Of a stretch of 64,000 nucleotides of DNA, positions 42,969 through 51,717 are shown piece after piece. Location of the stretch: contig NZ_BAAADV010000004.1 in assembly GCF_039522665.1 (NCBI RefSeq), positions 124,001 through 188,000 on the forward strand, read 5' to 3'. The translations under genes and the position numbers were made by a program. The notes under the pieces were generated by a model. The model did no database searches, was not told the origin of the DNA, and worked only from the letters and a program-made list of their open reading frames with translations. This DNA comes from Natronoarchaeum mannanilyticum. GTDB taxonomy: Archaea; Halobacteriota; Halobacteria; Halobacteriales; Natronoarchaeaceae. Numbering within the stretch: the first letter of the stretch is position 1; each line of letters starts with the position of its first letter.

Positions 42969-43919
42969 TCACTCCTCGACGACGTCGAGCAGTTCCGTGT
43001 ACCGGTTCCGGATGGTGACCTCGCTGACCGACGCCGCTTCGCCGACTTCCTCCTGGGTCACCTTGCGGTTGGTCAGCAGCGACGACGCGTACACCGCGGC
43101 GGCCGCCAGCCCGACGGGGCTGCGTCCGCTGTGGAGTCCTTCCCGACGAGCGGTTTCCAGCAGCGACCGCGCGCGCCGCTCGACGTCCTCGTCGAGTTCG
43201 AGCGCCGACGTGAACCGCGGCAGGTACTGTTCGGGCTTCGTCGGCTCGACTTCCAACCCCAGTTCGCGGCAGACGTACCGGTACGTTCGGGTTAACTCCC
43301 GTCGACCGACGCGACTCACCCCTTCGAGCTCGTCGAGACTTCGGGGCGTGCCCGCTTGCCGGGCGGCGGCGTACAGCGACGCCGTCGCGACGCCCTCGAT
43401 CGAGCGGCCGGGCAGCAGATTCTCGTCGAGCGCGCGGCGGTAGATCACGCTGGCGGTCTCGCGGATGTCCTTGGGCAACCCGAGCGCGCTGGCCATGCGG
43501 TCGATCTCGCCGAGTGCCTGCCGGAGGTTCCGGTCTTTCGAATCCCGCGTCCGGTACCGTTCGTTCCACTTCCGGAGTCGCTGGGCGCGTCGACGCTGAT
43601 CCGCCGAAAGCGTCCGACCGTACCCGTCCCGGTCCTGCCAGCCGATGTTCGTCGAGAGCCCTTCGTCGTGGATCAGTTTCGTCGACGGCGCGCCGACGCG
43701 GGACTTCTCGGCGCGTTCCCGCGCGTCGTAGGCCCGCCATTCGGGGCCGCGGTCGATCTCGTCTTCCTCGACGATCAGCCCGCAGTCTTCGCAGGCGGTC
43801 TCCCCGTGTTCTTCGTCGTGAACGACGCTGCCCTCGCATTCGGGGCACTCGCCGGCCGACTCGGTCGCGGTCTCGGTTTCCGTCTCTCGGACGCTCGTTC
43901 GCGTGTCTGTGTCGCTCAT
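42969..43919 (-). CDS. tfb: Transcription initiation factor IIB (TFB)
   Basis: A 316-residue general transcription factor that binds TBP-DNA and recruits RNA polymerase. The N-terminal zinc ribbon is GECPECEGSVVHDEEHGETACEDCG split over residues ~23-47; the B-finger/linker includes GPEWRAYDARERAEKSRVGA; two cyclin folds follow (LGEIDRMASALGLPKDIRET, GRSPVGLAAAAVYASSLLTN, EEVGEAASVSEVTIRNRYTE). Haloarchaea carry several TFBs; which one this is cannot be told. Its upstream region has two TATA-like boxes and two dyads. Confidence 0.95.
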   Translation of the reverse strand: MSDTDTRTSVRETETETATESAGECPECEGSVVHDEEHGETACEDCGLIVEEDEIDRGPEWRAYDARERAEKSRVGAPSTKLIHDEGLSTNIGWQDRDGYGRTLSADQRRRAQRLRKWNERYRTRDSKDRNLRQALGEIDRMASALGLPKDIRETASVIYRRALDENLLPGRSIEGVATASLYAAARQAGTPRSLDELEGVSRVGRRELTRTYRYVCRELGLEVEPTKPEQYLPRFTSALELDEDVERRARSLLETARREGLHSGRSPVGLAAAAVYASSLLTNRKVTQEEVGEAASVSEVTIRNRYTELLDVVEE

Positions 43920-43937
43920 GGCTGGAGGTGGCCGATG

Positions 43938-44001
43938 GTGTAATCTCGGTTACACAGGGTAAGGAGGCCTTACGTATATAGCCACCGCCAGATTTATATG
44001 C
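43938..44001 (-). promoter_or_regulatory. TFB promoter region: two TATA-like boxes and two dyads
   Basis: On the minus strand, CATATAAATC (44001-43992) and CTATATAC (43981-43974) are TATA candidates. Between them and the start codon lie two inverted repeats: GTAAGG-3nt-CCTTAC (43959-43973) and GTGTAA-6nt-TTACAC (43938-43955). Their location near the predicted transcription start suits operator sites or 5' leader hairpins. Confidence 0.5.
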
Positions 44002-44155
44002 TCTTGAGAACCACCAACTTAGTTATTGTTATCACAGCGCATATTGACGCTTCTTTTCGCGGACAGAGACGGTCCGGAGAAAGTCGCGACGGTCAGGTCG
44101 AAAAGCGATCGGCGGCGCCGCTACGACAACTGGTGAACGGGAAAAACGAGCTCCC

Positions 44156-44422
44156 TTAGATGCGGCCGACGTTCTCGACTTCGACGCTCTCGACGCCGTC
44201 GACGTTCGCGAACGACTCCTCGACGGCCTCGGTGCCGCCGGCGTCGTCGGGAACGATCACGGTCGGGAGCAGCGCGACCAGCCCGAAGGCGACGTCGTCG
44301 CGCTCGACGCCGTTGATCTTCGCGCCCTCGGGGAGGGACTGTTCGAGACGCTCCTGGAGATCGTCCAGGTCGACGTCCGGGCTCTGCGGCATGACCTTGA
44401 CGGACGCGGCTACCTTCCCCAT
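44156..44422 (-). CDS. ef1b: Translation elongation factor 1-beta
   Basis: An 88-residue nucleotide-exchange factor for EF-1 alpha. [40 protein letters not shown] and [20 protein letters not shown] match the archaeal family and its ferredoxin-like fold. Start ATG 44422 lies 2 bases after the zinc-finger gene stop, and the pair is a known haloarchaeal unit. Confidence 0.94.
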   Translation of the reverse strand: MGKVAASVKVMPQSPDVDLDDLQERLEQSLPEGAKINGVERDDVAFGLVALLPTVIVPDDAGGTEAVEESFANVDGVESVEVENVGRI

Positions 44423-44424
44423 CG

Positions 44425-44604
44425 TTAGGGACCCATGAACCCGCAGTCGGGGCACTTGTAGAGGTTGCTCTGCTTGCGACACTTCGCACACCGGACGATC
44501 TGCGTTCCGCAGTCGGGACACTTGAACGAGGCGGCGCTCGTGCCGGCGATGTTGATCCCGCACGAGACGCACTTTTGCGCTCGCTTCTGCTGGGACTGAC
44601 TCAT
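44425..44604 (-). CDS. Zinc-finger micro-protein, HVO_2753 family
   Basis: A 59-residue protein with four CxxC pairs: [41 protein letters not shown] and PDCGFMGP, making two zinc fingers. The Haloferax orthologue has a solved solution structure and its deletion affects swarming and biofilm formation. Co-transcribed with ef1b, so it may act in translation. Start ATG 44604 matches the family length exactly. Confidence 0.92.
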   Translation of the reverse strand: MSQSQQKRAQKCVSCGINIAGTSAASFKCPDCGTQIVRCAKCRKQSNLYKCPDCGFMGP

Positions 44605-44712
44605 ACGAGTGCTTATCGCCCGCCCGCTTTTAACGGTTGTCTTTCCGCATACGACGCGTGAGGCCCGTTCACACCCATCTATCTCACGGCGTCGGATCCA
44701 CCGCAACGAGGC

Positions 44713-45957
44713 TCACGCGGACGAGAGGAGCAAGGGAACGAGCAACACGCCCATCAGGTGGACGCGTCGAGCGCCCGCGCGAGCCGGTACCAGCCCGATC
44801 GCCGCGGCGACGACGAACGCGACGAGGCCGATCCTCCCGGCGAACAGCACGGAGAGGACGCCGAGCAGCCCCAGCACTCCTATCGACAGCCGTCGCTGAT
44901 CCAGCCGACCGACCAGCCCCAAATACCGATCGCCGACGTAGAGGGTGACCAGGAACCCGACGACGCCGGCCAGAAGAACGCACGGAACCAACACCGCGAG
45001 CGTCAGCGGCGCCTGTGTTTGCTCGAACGCGACGATCACGCCCGACCGCGGTCGCCCGAGCGCGACCAGCGCCACGAGCGCGAAGATCGCGTTCGCGGTG
45101 TCGACGCCGCTGGTCGCGACGACGTACGCGCGGTCGTCCTCGCCGCCGGGGACGCAAGCCAACACCGCGACCGCGGCGATCGCCGCCGAGATTCCGGGGA
45201 GGTAGCCGACGACCGCGCCAGAGATCGCGCCCGCCAGCGCGGTCAGCGCGACGCGCAGGCGCGAGGATCGGACGGCGGCGCCGGTCTGTCGCGGGACGCC
45301 GCCGCCGTCGATCGCCTCCAGGAGGACCGGCGCGCCGAACAGTCCGGCGAACAGCGGCGCGAGCATCCCGCCGGCCTCCAGCGGCGCGGCGGGATCGGCG
45401 TCGAGCGCGACGACGCCCAGCGCGCCGCTGGACGCCTGCGCGAGCGCGCCGCCCGCGCGGGATCGGAATCCGTTTTCGGCGGCGATCAGTCCGGCGAGTA
45501 CGGCGCCCAGCACGATCGCGATGTTCGCGGAGAGCGTCGGGTACGCCGCAGTCATCCCTCGCGTGAGCGGCACTGCCAGCGGCACCGCGGCGACCACGGC
45601 GAGGCCACTACCCAGCGCGGAGAGGCGAATCGCCTCCTCGCCCCGGCCGGCGAGCACCATCCGGTGTCCCGGCAGCGTCGTCGCGGCGGTCTCGGCGTCG
45701 GGCACGCCGAGCGCCAGCGCCGGGACGACGTTGACGAACGTGTGGACGACGCCGGCCGACAGGATGCCGACGCCGACGCCGAGCGGCAGGCCGGGAAGTC
45801 CGGGTGCGACCGACGCCAGCACGAGCGCGACGTTGTTCGCGTGAATCCCGGGCACCAGTCCGGTGACGGTGCCCAGCGCCGCGCCGCCGGCGACCCACGC
45901 CAGCGCCAGCGCTGTCAGCTGCGGGTCGACGACCGCCCGAACGCCCATGGCCTCCAT
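44713..45957 (-). CDS. TctA-like membrane permease
   Basis: A 414-residue integral membrane protein of the TctA/DUF112 type with ~10-12 hydrophobic segments. The signature GTVTGLVPGIHANNVALVLA and its inverted counterpart GAVVGYLPGISAAIAAVAVL are the two repeated GLxPGxxxN elements. Bacterial relatives work with TctB and a periplasmic TctC; none is nearby, as is usual for the archaeal single-gene form. Substrate unknown. ATG 45957 is chosen; ATG 45948 is possible. Confidence 0.84.
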   Translation of the reverse strand: MEAMGVRAVVDPQLTALALAWVAGGAALGTVTGLVPGIHANNVALVLASVAPGLPGLPLGVGVGILSAGVVHTFVNVVPALALGVPDAETAATTLPGHRMVLAGRGEEAIRLSALGSGLAVVAAVPLAVPLTRGMTAAYPTLSANIAIVLGAVLAGLIAAENGFRSRAGGALAQASSGALGVVALDADPAAPLEAGGMLAPLFAGLFGAPVLLEAIDGGGVPRQTGAAVRSSRLRVALTALAGAISGAVVGYLPGISAAIAAVAVLACVPGGEDDRAYVVATSGVDTANAIFALVALVALGRPRSGVIVAFEQTQAPLTLAVLVPCVLLAGVVGFLVTLYVGDRYLGLVGRLDQRRLSIGVLGLLGVLSVLFAGRIGLVAFVVAAAIGLVPARAGARRVHLMGVLLVPLLLSSA

Positions 45958-46101
45958 CGGGCCGTGCTCGCCCCGGCTTCCGACGTAAACCTGTGGTCGG
46001 CATCCTCCAGTGGCGCCGGCGCGAGCGTCCGCAACCAACTTCAGCCATCCCGACGCCGGGTGGTACGTTCGCCTTTATTCGCTCACGAGACAGCACAGTG
46101 T

Positions 46102-47202
46102 ATGGCAGGCAACGGAGTTCGACGCGGACTGATCGCGCTGGTACTGCTCGTCGCGGTCGTCGGAGCGGGCGTGGTGCTCGCCGGCGGCGCGCTGCTGCAG
46201 GACGACGGCGACGCCGACGGAGCGCCGGACAACGCGACGATCTCCCAGGAGAACCGGACGGTCGACACGGACCGCGTGAACGTGTCGGTCCGCCTCGAAC
46301 CGAACGACGAGCTAGAGTCGGAGGAACTGCAGTACGAACTCGTCGTCGTCGGCGAGGTCGAAGCGGCGAACGACGCGGCGAACGGCACCGTCGACTGTAA
46401 CGGCGAACTCTGCGTCGTCGACGGGACGCTCGCCGGTAACGCGACGGACGAGGAGCTGCCGCGCTACGAACTCGGAGGCGTCGTGACGAGCGCGAGCCCA
46501 GAGAGCGGGTACACCGCGAACGTCACCGGGACGCTGGAGGGCGACGCGATCGAGGGGCTCGGCCTCGGCGCGTACAACGTCACCGCACCGAACGGAACGG
46601 ACGCGACGAACGACTCCGTGGTGGCAGACATGGAGTCGGGCGGCGATGAGACGACCGACGCCGACGATTCCGCGTCGGTGTCCGACGACGGCGAGGCATC
46701 CGACAACGGCGAGACATCCGACAACGGCGAGACATCCGACGACGAGGCGACCGACGCCGAGCCGCTCCAGACTGACGGCGGAACTTCCGATGGGGATACG
46801 AGCGACGCCGACGCATCGGAGGGAGAGACGGGCGACAGCGACGCGTCCGAGACCGACGAATCTATCGACGAGAGCCCGACGGTGACGTTCGACGGCTGCT
46901 CGACGGCGACCGTCGAGGGCGACGCCTACGCCTACGAGGCGGGGCTGCGCTACTACGTCTCGGACGGCCTCGACACCAGCACGATCGACGAGAGCGAGAT
47001 CTCGACGCCGACGACGATCGAGGGAGACGAACTGATCGGGGACGCGCGGACGACCGACGTCGTCGTCGAGACGGTGCTCGTGCTCGACGAGGACTTCGGG
47101 ATTCTCACCCAGGCGTCGAACCCGAACTACGAGGGCTGCGTCGACGAGATCGAGCAACAGCACGCCGACTGGGAGGACGAGCAGGGGAACGCGAGCGCCT
47201 GA
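46102..47202 (+). CDS. Signal-anchored extracellular protein, unknown function
   Basis: A 366-residue protein with an N-terminal membrane anchor (GLIALVLLVAVVGAGVVLAG). The exterior part is acidic and beta-rich (VNVSVRLEPNDELESEELQY, GYTANVTGTLEGDAIEGLGL) with many NxT/NxS sequons (NVT, NGT, NDS), suggesting N-glycosylation. A Glu/Ser/Asp linker (~185-265) includes three GETSDN-type 18-base repeats at 46690-46743. The C-terminal domain has two cysteines (FDGCSTATVEG, NYEGCVDEIEQQHADWEDEQ) that may form a disulphide. Not recognised. Confidence 0.72.
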   Translation: MAGNGVRRGLIALVLLVAVVGAGVVLAGGALLQDDGDADGAPDNATISQENRTVDTDRVNVSVRLEPNDELESEELQYELVVVGEVEAANDAANGTVDCNGELCVVDGTLAGNATDEELPRYELGGVVTSASPESGYTANVTGTLEGDAIEGLGLGAYNVTAPNGTDATNDSVVADMESGGDETTDADDSASVSDDGEASDNGETSDNGETSDDEATDAEPLQTDGGTSDGDTSDADASEGETGDSDASETDESIDESPTVTFDGCSTATVEGDAYAYEAGLRYYVSDGLDTSTIDESEISTPTTIEGDELIGDARTTDVVVETVLVLDEDFGILTQASNPNYEGCVDEIEQQHADWEDEQGNASA

Positions 47203-47254
47203 CGCCTCCCCGCCATTTACGGACGTCGCCGTGGTAGCGCCGCCCGGGGATGGG

Positions 47255-47674
47255 ATGACCGTCGACCAGATCGCTCGCGAGGACGTGGTAACGGCGCCGA
47301 GAAACGAGGACGCCACGGCGGTCGCCGAGCGGATGGCCGAGGCCGACGTGGGCGCGGTCGTGATCACCCGCGACGGCGAACCGGCGGGGATCGTCACCGA
47401 CCGCCAGATCGCGACGAGCGTCGGGACCAACGGAGGAATCGAGCGCCTCGACGCAGTCGATCTGATGACCGAGGATCCGATCACAGTCGGGACCGACGCC
47501 GGCCTGTTCGAACTCGTCCAGACGTTCAGCGGCGCGGGCGTTCGGCGTCTGCCCGTCGTCGACGGCGACGGCGATCTGGTGGGCATCGTCTCGCTCGACG
47601 ACCTGCTGGTCCTGCTCGCGAACGAGTTCGCGGACGTCGGCGAAGTGCTCGAAGACCAGTCGGCGCGGTTCTGA
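47255..47674 (+). CDS. Two-CBS-domain protein
   Basis: A 139-residue stand-alone CBS pair: MTVDQIAREDVVTAPRNEDA, GAVVITRDGEPAGIVTDRQI, then AVDLMTEDPITVGTDAGLFE and RRLPVVDGDGDLVGIVSLDD. Such proteins bind adenine nucleotides and regulate partners. ATG 47255 is preceded by GGGG; the frame runs further upstream without CBS similarity. No partner gene is obvious. Confidence 0.9.
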   Translation: MTVDQIAREDVVTAPRNEDATAVAERMAEADVGAVVITRDGEPAGIVTDRQIATSVGTNGGIERLDAVDLMTEDPITVGTDAGLFELVQTFSGAGVRRLPVVDGDGDLVGIVSLDDLLVLLANEFADVGEVLEDQSARF

Positions 47675-47844
47675 CCACGAGTTGCGACACCACCGACGAC
47701 CGGTCCGGCGAGAGGACGCGGTACTCGTAAGCACGGCGACGTGCTGTCCGGTCTGTGGCACCGAGATCCGGACGACCGACCGGCCGACCCCGAGCACCGC
47801 GACGCTCCGGCACCTTCTTTCCGGCCGGTAACGAACGAGAACGC

Positions 47845-48369
47845 ATGCTCTCCGTCGGACAGAAGGCGCCGGACTTCTCGCTGCCGGGCGTCGAGGGACG
47901 CGACCCCGCGATGTACGACCTCCACCGGTTCCTCGACGGCGTCGAGGCCACCGTGCTCGCGTTCGTCCCGTCGGCCCACGCGCCGGTGTGCGAGGACGAT
48001 CTGCGGGCGCTCGGCGCCGCCGGGTGGGGCGGTCGCGAGGACCTGCTGGTCTGGGCGATCACCGGCGACAGCATCTTCGCGAACGCGAGCGCCGCCGAGG
48101 ATCTGGGCCTGGGTTTCCCGGTGATCAGCGACTTCCACGCCGGCGTCGCCGACTCCTACGACGTCCGACTCGAGGACTGGCACGGCCACCGGGACATCCC
48201 GGGCCGCGGGTTCGCCGTCGTCTCGCCCGACTGGACGGTGCGCCACGCGTGGCAGGCCGATCCCTTCGCGACGCCGAGTCCGCCGCCGCTCGACGCCGTC
48301 GCGGCCGCGCTGTCCGATCTCGGCGTCGACGTCGACGCGCCGGCGGTCGAGTACCGCGCCGGTGTCTGA
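47845..48369 (+). CDS. Peroxiredoxin-like (AhpC/TSA) protein with altered active site
   Basis: A 174-residue thioredoxin-fold protein. MLSVGQKAPDFSLPGVEGRD and AFVPSAHAPVCEDDLRALGA show the peroxidatic region: Pro...Cys49, but the canonical Thr of PxxxTxxC is Ala here. LGLGFPVISDFHAGVADSYD and RGFAVVSPDWTVRHAWQADP continue the fold. A second redox cysteine is absent, so it would be a 1-Cys type if active. Single gene. Confidence 0.8.
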   Translation: MLSVGQKAPDFSLPGVEGRDPAMYDLHRFLDGVEATVLAFVPSAHAPVCEDDLRALGAAGWGGREDLLVWAITGDSIFANASAAEDLGLGFPVISDFHAGVADSYDVRLEDWHGHRDIPGRGFAVVSPDWTVRHAWQADPFATPSPPPLDAVAAALSDLGVDVDAPAVEYRAGV

Positions 48370-48506
48370 CTCACGTTCGGGATCGCGATCCCCGCTTCGG
48401 CACCGCGGCGGCATCGGCGTCCCGACAGCACGGCCGTCTCGGCGCCGCCGGCGCAGGCTTGCCGGATGGCCAAATCGTTACCCGATCGCTCGTCCAACCC
48501 TGACGA

Positions 48507-49823
48507 GTGGTCGAGGATGCCGGCGACGAGGCCGACGAACGCGCGGGCAGTTCCGACGCCGCGGATGACGATCGCGCGGGCGACCCCGACGTGGCGGACG
48601 ATCCGGACGCCGCGGAGTCCGTAACTCGCGTCGTCGCCAAGTACTACCTGTACGTCGCCTCCCGATCCGAGGGGTTCATCTACCCGATCGTCACGCTGTT
48701 TCTGCTCCACCGCGAACTGAGCTACGCCGAGGTCGGACTGGTCAACGGGCTCTTTTTCGCGGGGACGGTCGCGGGCGAGATCCCGACGGGCTACGTCGCC
48801 GACCGGCTCGGCCGCCGGAACAGCCTGATCGTCTCCAGCGCGGCGGTCACGGGGGTGATGCTCTGGTTTACGATCGCCGAGACTGTCGCGGAGTTCAGCC
48901 TGCTGTACGTCGTCTGGGGCGTCGGCGTCACCTTCCGCTCGGGCGCGGGCGACGCCTGGCTCTACGACACGCTCGACGAGCGCCACACCACCGAGGCGTA
49001 CGCCCGGATCAAGGGCCGGGCGAGCGCGGCGTTCCTGCTGACCTCGGCAGTCACGTCGCTGGCCGGCGGCTACGTCTACTCGATCGATCGGGTCGCGCCG
49101 TTCTACGGCGCCGCGGCGGTGACCGCCAGCGGCGTCCTGATTCTGCTGAGGTTTCCGACGACGAGCGGCGGGGCCGACGAGGAGCGGTTCACCGCGGGCG
49201 ACGCAGTCGAGATCGTCCGGACCCAGTTTCTCCGGCCGCCGCTCAGATCCTTCATCGTCGTGACGGCCGTGCTGCTGGCGGTCCCCGAGACGGTCGACCT
49301 GTTCGTCCAGCCGATCAGCGTCGATCTGGGCGTCCCCGAGGCGCGGCTCGGCTGGCTGTACGCCGGATTCATGCTCGTCTCGGCGGCGGCGACGTACTAC
49401 ACCGGCGCGCTACGCGACCGGATCGGGATCGGCGGCTGGTTCGCGATCGCGCCGCTCCTCGTCGCCGTCCCGCTGCTCGCGACGGTCGTCGCGCCCGCGG
49501 CGGCGATCCCGGCATTCTTCGTCGCCCGCGCGGGCAAGAGCATTTCCTACGCCCTGCGCGGGCAGTACCTCAACGACCGGCTCCCCTCGCTCGGTCGGGC
49601 GACGGTGCTCAGCACGGCGTCGCTCGTCTACGGCGTCTTCATCGTGATCGGCCGGTTCGTCGGCGGCGCGCTCGCCGGCGCGCTCTCGCCGACCGACGGC
49701 CTCGCGGTCATGGCGGCCGCGATGCCCGCGATCGTCGCGGCGACGTACGCAGTCGAAAACCCGTTCTCGGCGTCCGCCGACGGCTCCCCGGACCCGGCTG
49801 TCGATCCGGCTGCCGACGAGTAG
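48507..49823 (+). CDS. Major facilitator superfamily transporter
   Basis: A 438-residue (GTG start) permease with ~12 hydrophobic segments. An acidic N-terminal tail of ~38 residues is followed by YLYVASRSEGFIYPIVTLFL and the MFS motif GYVADRLGRRNSLIVSSAAV. Later segments include FIVVTAVLLAVPETVDLFVQ and FFVARAGKSISYALRGQYLN. The substrate is unknown; the DGDA...LDE layout resembles sugar/drug exporters. Its stop is 2 bases from the convergent MaoC-like gene. Confidence 0.86.
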   Translation: MVEDAGDEADERAGSSDAADDDRAGDPDVADDPDAAESVTRVVAKYYLYVASRSEGFIYPIVTLFLLHRELSYAEVGLVNGLFFAGTVAGEIPTGYVADRLGRRNSLIVSSAAVTGVMLWFTIAETVAEFSLLYVVWGVGVTFRSGAGDAWLYDTLDERHTTEAYARIKGRASAAFLLTSAVTSLAGGYVYSIDRVAPFYGAAAVTASGVLILLRFPTTSGGADEERFTAGDAVEIVRTQFLRPPLRSFIVVTAVLLAVPETVDLFVQPISVDLGVPEARLGWLYAGFMLVSAAATYYTGALRDRIGIGGWFAIAPLLVAVPLLATVVAPAAAIPAFFVARAGKSISYALRGQYLNDRLPSLGRATVLSTASLVYGVFIVIGRFVGGALAGALSPTDGLAVMAAAMPAIVAATYAVENPFSASADGSPDPAVDPAADE

Positions 49824-49825
49824 GC

Positions 49826-50275
49826 TCAGTCCGGGCGCTTCTTCGCCAGCACCGTCCGCTCGAACTCGCAGACTAGATCGTCGTCCTGGTTGAACGCCTC
49901 GACATTCATCGTCACGACGCCGCGCTCGCCGTCGCTGGTCTCGCGCTTGTCCAGAACCTCGGTCTCCGCGCGGATCGTGTCGCCGTGGAACACCGGCGCG
50001 GGATGCTCGACGTCGTCGTACGACAGGTTCGCGACGATCGTCCCGTCGGTCGTCTCGGGGATCGTCAGCCCGACCGCGAGGCTCATCGTGAGTAGCCCGT
50101 TGACCACGCGCTCGCCGAACTGCGTCTCGGCGGCGAACTCCCGATCGAGGTGCAGCGGCTGCTGGTTCATCGTCATGTCGCAGAAGCGCTGGTTGTCGCT
50201 CTCGGAGATCGTGCGGCGCTTCTCGTGGGCGATCCGCTCGCCGACCTCGAACTCCTCGAAGTAACGACCCGTCAT
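49826..50275 (-). CDS. MaoC-family dehydratase
   Basis: A 149-residue hot-dog-fold hydratase. The motif FCDMTMNQQPLHLDREFAAE with His, and GERVVNGLLTMSLAVGLTIP are typical; the C-terminal half (VFHGDTIRAETEVLDKRETS) matches the MaoC dehydratase pattern. Relatives act on (R)-hydroxyacyl-CoA or mesaconyl-type substrates. ATG 50275 is used; the frame upstream is not coding. Confidence 0.85.
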   Translation of the reverse strand: MTGRYFEEFEVGERIAHEKRRTISESDNQRFCDMTMNQQPLHLDREFAAETQFGERVVNGLLTMSLAVGLTIPETTDGTIVANLSYDDVEHPAPVFHGDTIRAETEVLDKRETSDGERGVVTMNVEAFNQDDDLVCEFERTVLAKKRPD

Positions 50276-50346
50276 GGGTGCGAGGTCGCGCGCAGGCATA
50301 AAAAGCGCTTGGTGGGGCCGTTCCCCACCGCTATCGAGCGCACCGA

Positions 50347-50517
50347 TCAGGCTTTGGCGCCGGCGACGCCGCCACCGATCGCGGCGCCGCAGTGGCCGCA
50401 GGCGGTCAGGTAGAATCGCTTCGAGGCGGCGAAGAAGCCGGTCGTGGCGTCCATCTCGACGAACTCGACGTCGGAGGGCTCTTCGAGGGTCGCGTCGCAC
50501 TCTGGGCAGTGGACCAT
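50347..50517 (-). CDS. 56-residue zinc-ribbon protein (copy 1)
   Basis: Reads MVHCPECDATLEEPSDVEFV, EMDATTGFFAASKRFYLTAC and GHCGAAIGGGVAGAKA. Two CxxC pairs (CPEC, CGHC) frame a beta hairpin. About 60 bases upstream lies a paralogue (50581-50766) with the same layout, so this is a tandem duplicate pair. Function unknown; the glycine-rich GGGVAGAKA tail is shared. Confidence 0.8.
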   Translation of the reverse strand: MVHCPECDATLEEPSDVEFVEMDATTGFFAASKRFYLTACGHCGAAIGGGVAGAKA

Positions 50518-50580
50518 GCTCGGCCGTTTTGACGGCGATACTATAATTCTTGTTCCCTCACACTCGGTCGCAAGCCGTCG

Positions 50581-50766
50581 TCACGCAGCGTTGCCGCCCG
50601 CCTTCGCGCCGGCGACGCCGCTGCCGAGCGTCGTCCCGCACTCGGCGCACTCGACGGCGTAGAACCGCTTCGATGCGGCGATGATCCCCGTCGTCGCCTC
50701 AGTTTCGACGAACTCCACGTCCGACGCCTCGGCGAGGGTCGACTCGCACTCGGGGCAGTGGACCAT
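50581..50766 (-). CDS. 61-residue zinc-ribbon protein (copy 2)
   Basis: Reads MVHCPECESTLAEASDVEFV, ETEATTGIIAASKRFYAVEC and AECGTTLGSGVAGAKAGGNAA. It shares the frame MVHCPEC...LxExSDVEFVE...TTGxxAASKRFY...C with copy 1; the C-terminal tail is longer by five residues. Both are preceded by similar short AT-rich leaders, so they are probably expressed separately. Confidence 0.84.
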   Translation of the reverse strand: MVHCPECESTLAEASDVEFVETEATTGIIAASKRFYAVECAECGTTLGSGVAGAKAGGNAA

Positions 50767-50827
50767 GTCGGTCCCTTGTTCACACTACGTGATAATTTCT
50801 GGGGGCCCGTACGAGGGGTCGTTCCCG

Positions 50828-51556
50828 TCAGGGCTTCACGAGCGCCGCGCGGTAGTACGCATCGGCGTCGTCCTCGCCCCTTCGAATCTCGGCGACCTCC
50901 CAGCCCGTCCCGACAGCGGCTTCCCGCAGCCGGTCGGGACTGAACAGGCGGAACTGCAGCGTCGGTCCCACGTCGTCCTCGTACTCGAAGTGATACGTCC
51001 GGTGGGCGAGGCCGGGCGTCGGATCCGAGCGGTAGCCGAGGATATCGGTCACGCCGTCCCGGATTGGATCGTGGGCGTCGACGACTGCAGTCCCGTCCGG
51101 GGTCGTCACGTGCGCGAGGTCGCCGAGAAACTCGCTCAGCCCTCGCATCGAGCCCGCGAGTCCGAGTTGGGTGCCGTTCGCGAGCGCCGATCCGAACCGA
51201 TCACGCTCGAACGACTCGCGTAGCGAGAACATGTCGGCGACGCGCGCGTCCGCGACGCCGCGGTCGCGCATCACTGCCACCAGGTGCTCGCTGACGTCGA
51301 TCGCCACGGTCTCGAACCGCTCCTGGAGGTACAGCGCGTGTTGGCCCGCGCCGGCGCCGATATCGAGTAGCGGGCCGTCGAGCCATTCGGCGATCCACTT
51401 GGCGTCGGAGTCTTCGGCCGGGTCGAACTCGTCGAAGTAAAACAACTCGATCGGATGCTCGCGCGTTTCGGCGCCGTCGACGTCGAGCAGCGGTTCCTCG
51501 CGCTCGCCCTCGTGGTGGTCGCGGATCGCGCGACCGTACGGGTCGTGTCCCGTCAT
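50828..51556 (-). CDS. SAM-dependent methyltransferase
   Basis: A 242-residue class I methyltransferase. MTGHDPYGRAIRDHHEGERE is a variable lead; the SAM site is GPLLDIGAGAGQHALYLQER, then TVAIDVSEHLVAVMRDRGV and VADMFSLRESFERDRFGSAL; the C-terminus EYEDDVGPTLQFRLFSPDRL is an insertion of the family. Substrate unknown. Divergent from polB. The start is ATG 51556; the frame reaches 51580 without support. Confidence 0.85.
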   Translation of the reverse strand: MTGHDPYGRAIRDHHEGEREEPLLDVDGAETREHPIELFYFDEFDPAEDSDAKWIAEWLDGPLLDIGAGAGQHALYLQERFETVAIDVSEHLVAVMRDRGVADARVADMFSLRESFERDRFGSALANGTQLGLAGSMRGLSEFLGDLAHVTTPDGTAVVDAHDPIRDGVTDILGYRSDPTPGLAHRTYHFEYEDDVGPTLQFRLFSPDRLREAAVGTGWEVAEIRRGEDDADAYYRAALVKP

Positions 51557-51717
51557 ACTCAGTGACACACTATCAACCATAATAAATCCGTAACGAGACG
51601 CGGTGACGATTCCCGAAACGGGTGACGGTACCGAGTACCGAACCGCGCGGGCGGTGCGTCACCGCCGGTCCCCGCAATCACGACAGTTTTTACCCGGTGG
51701 CGGCAAACTCGAACGAC

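Noticed and set aside
47742-47831. A short frame reading CCPVCGTEIRTTDRP...
   Set aside because: Looks like a zinc knuckle, but there is no in-frame start codon and no ribosome-binding site; it is probably chance.
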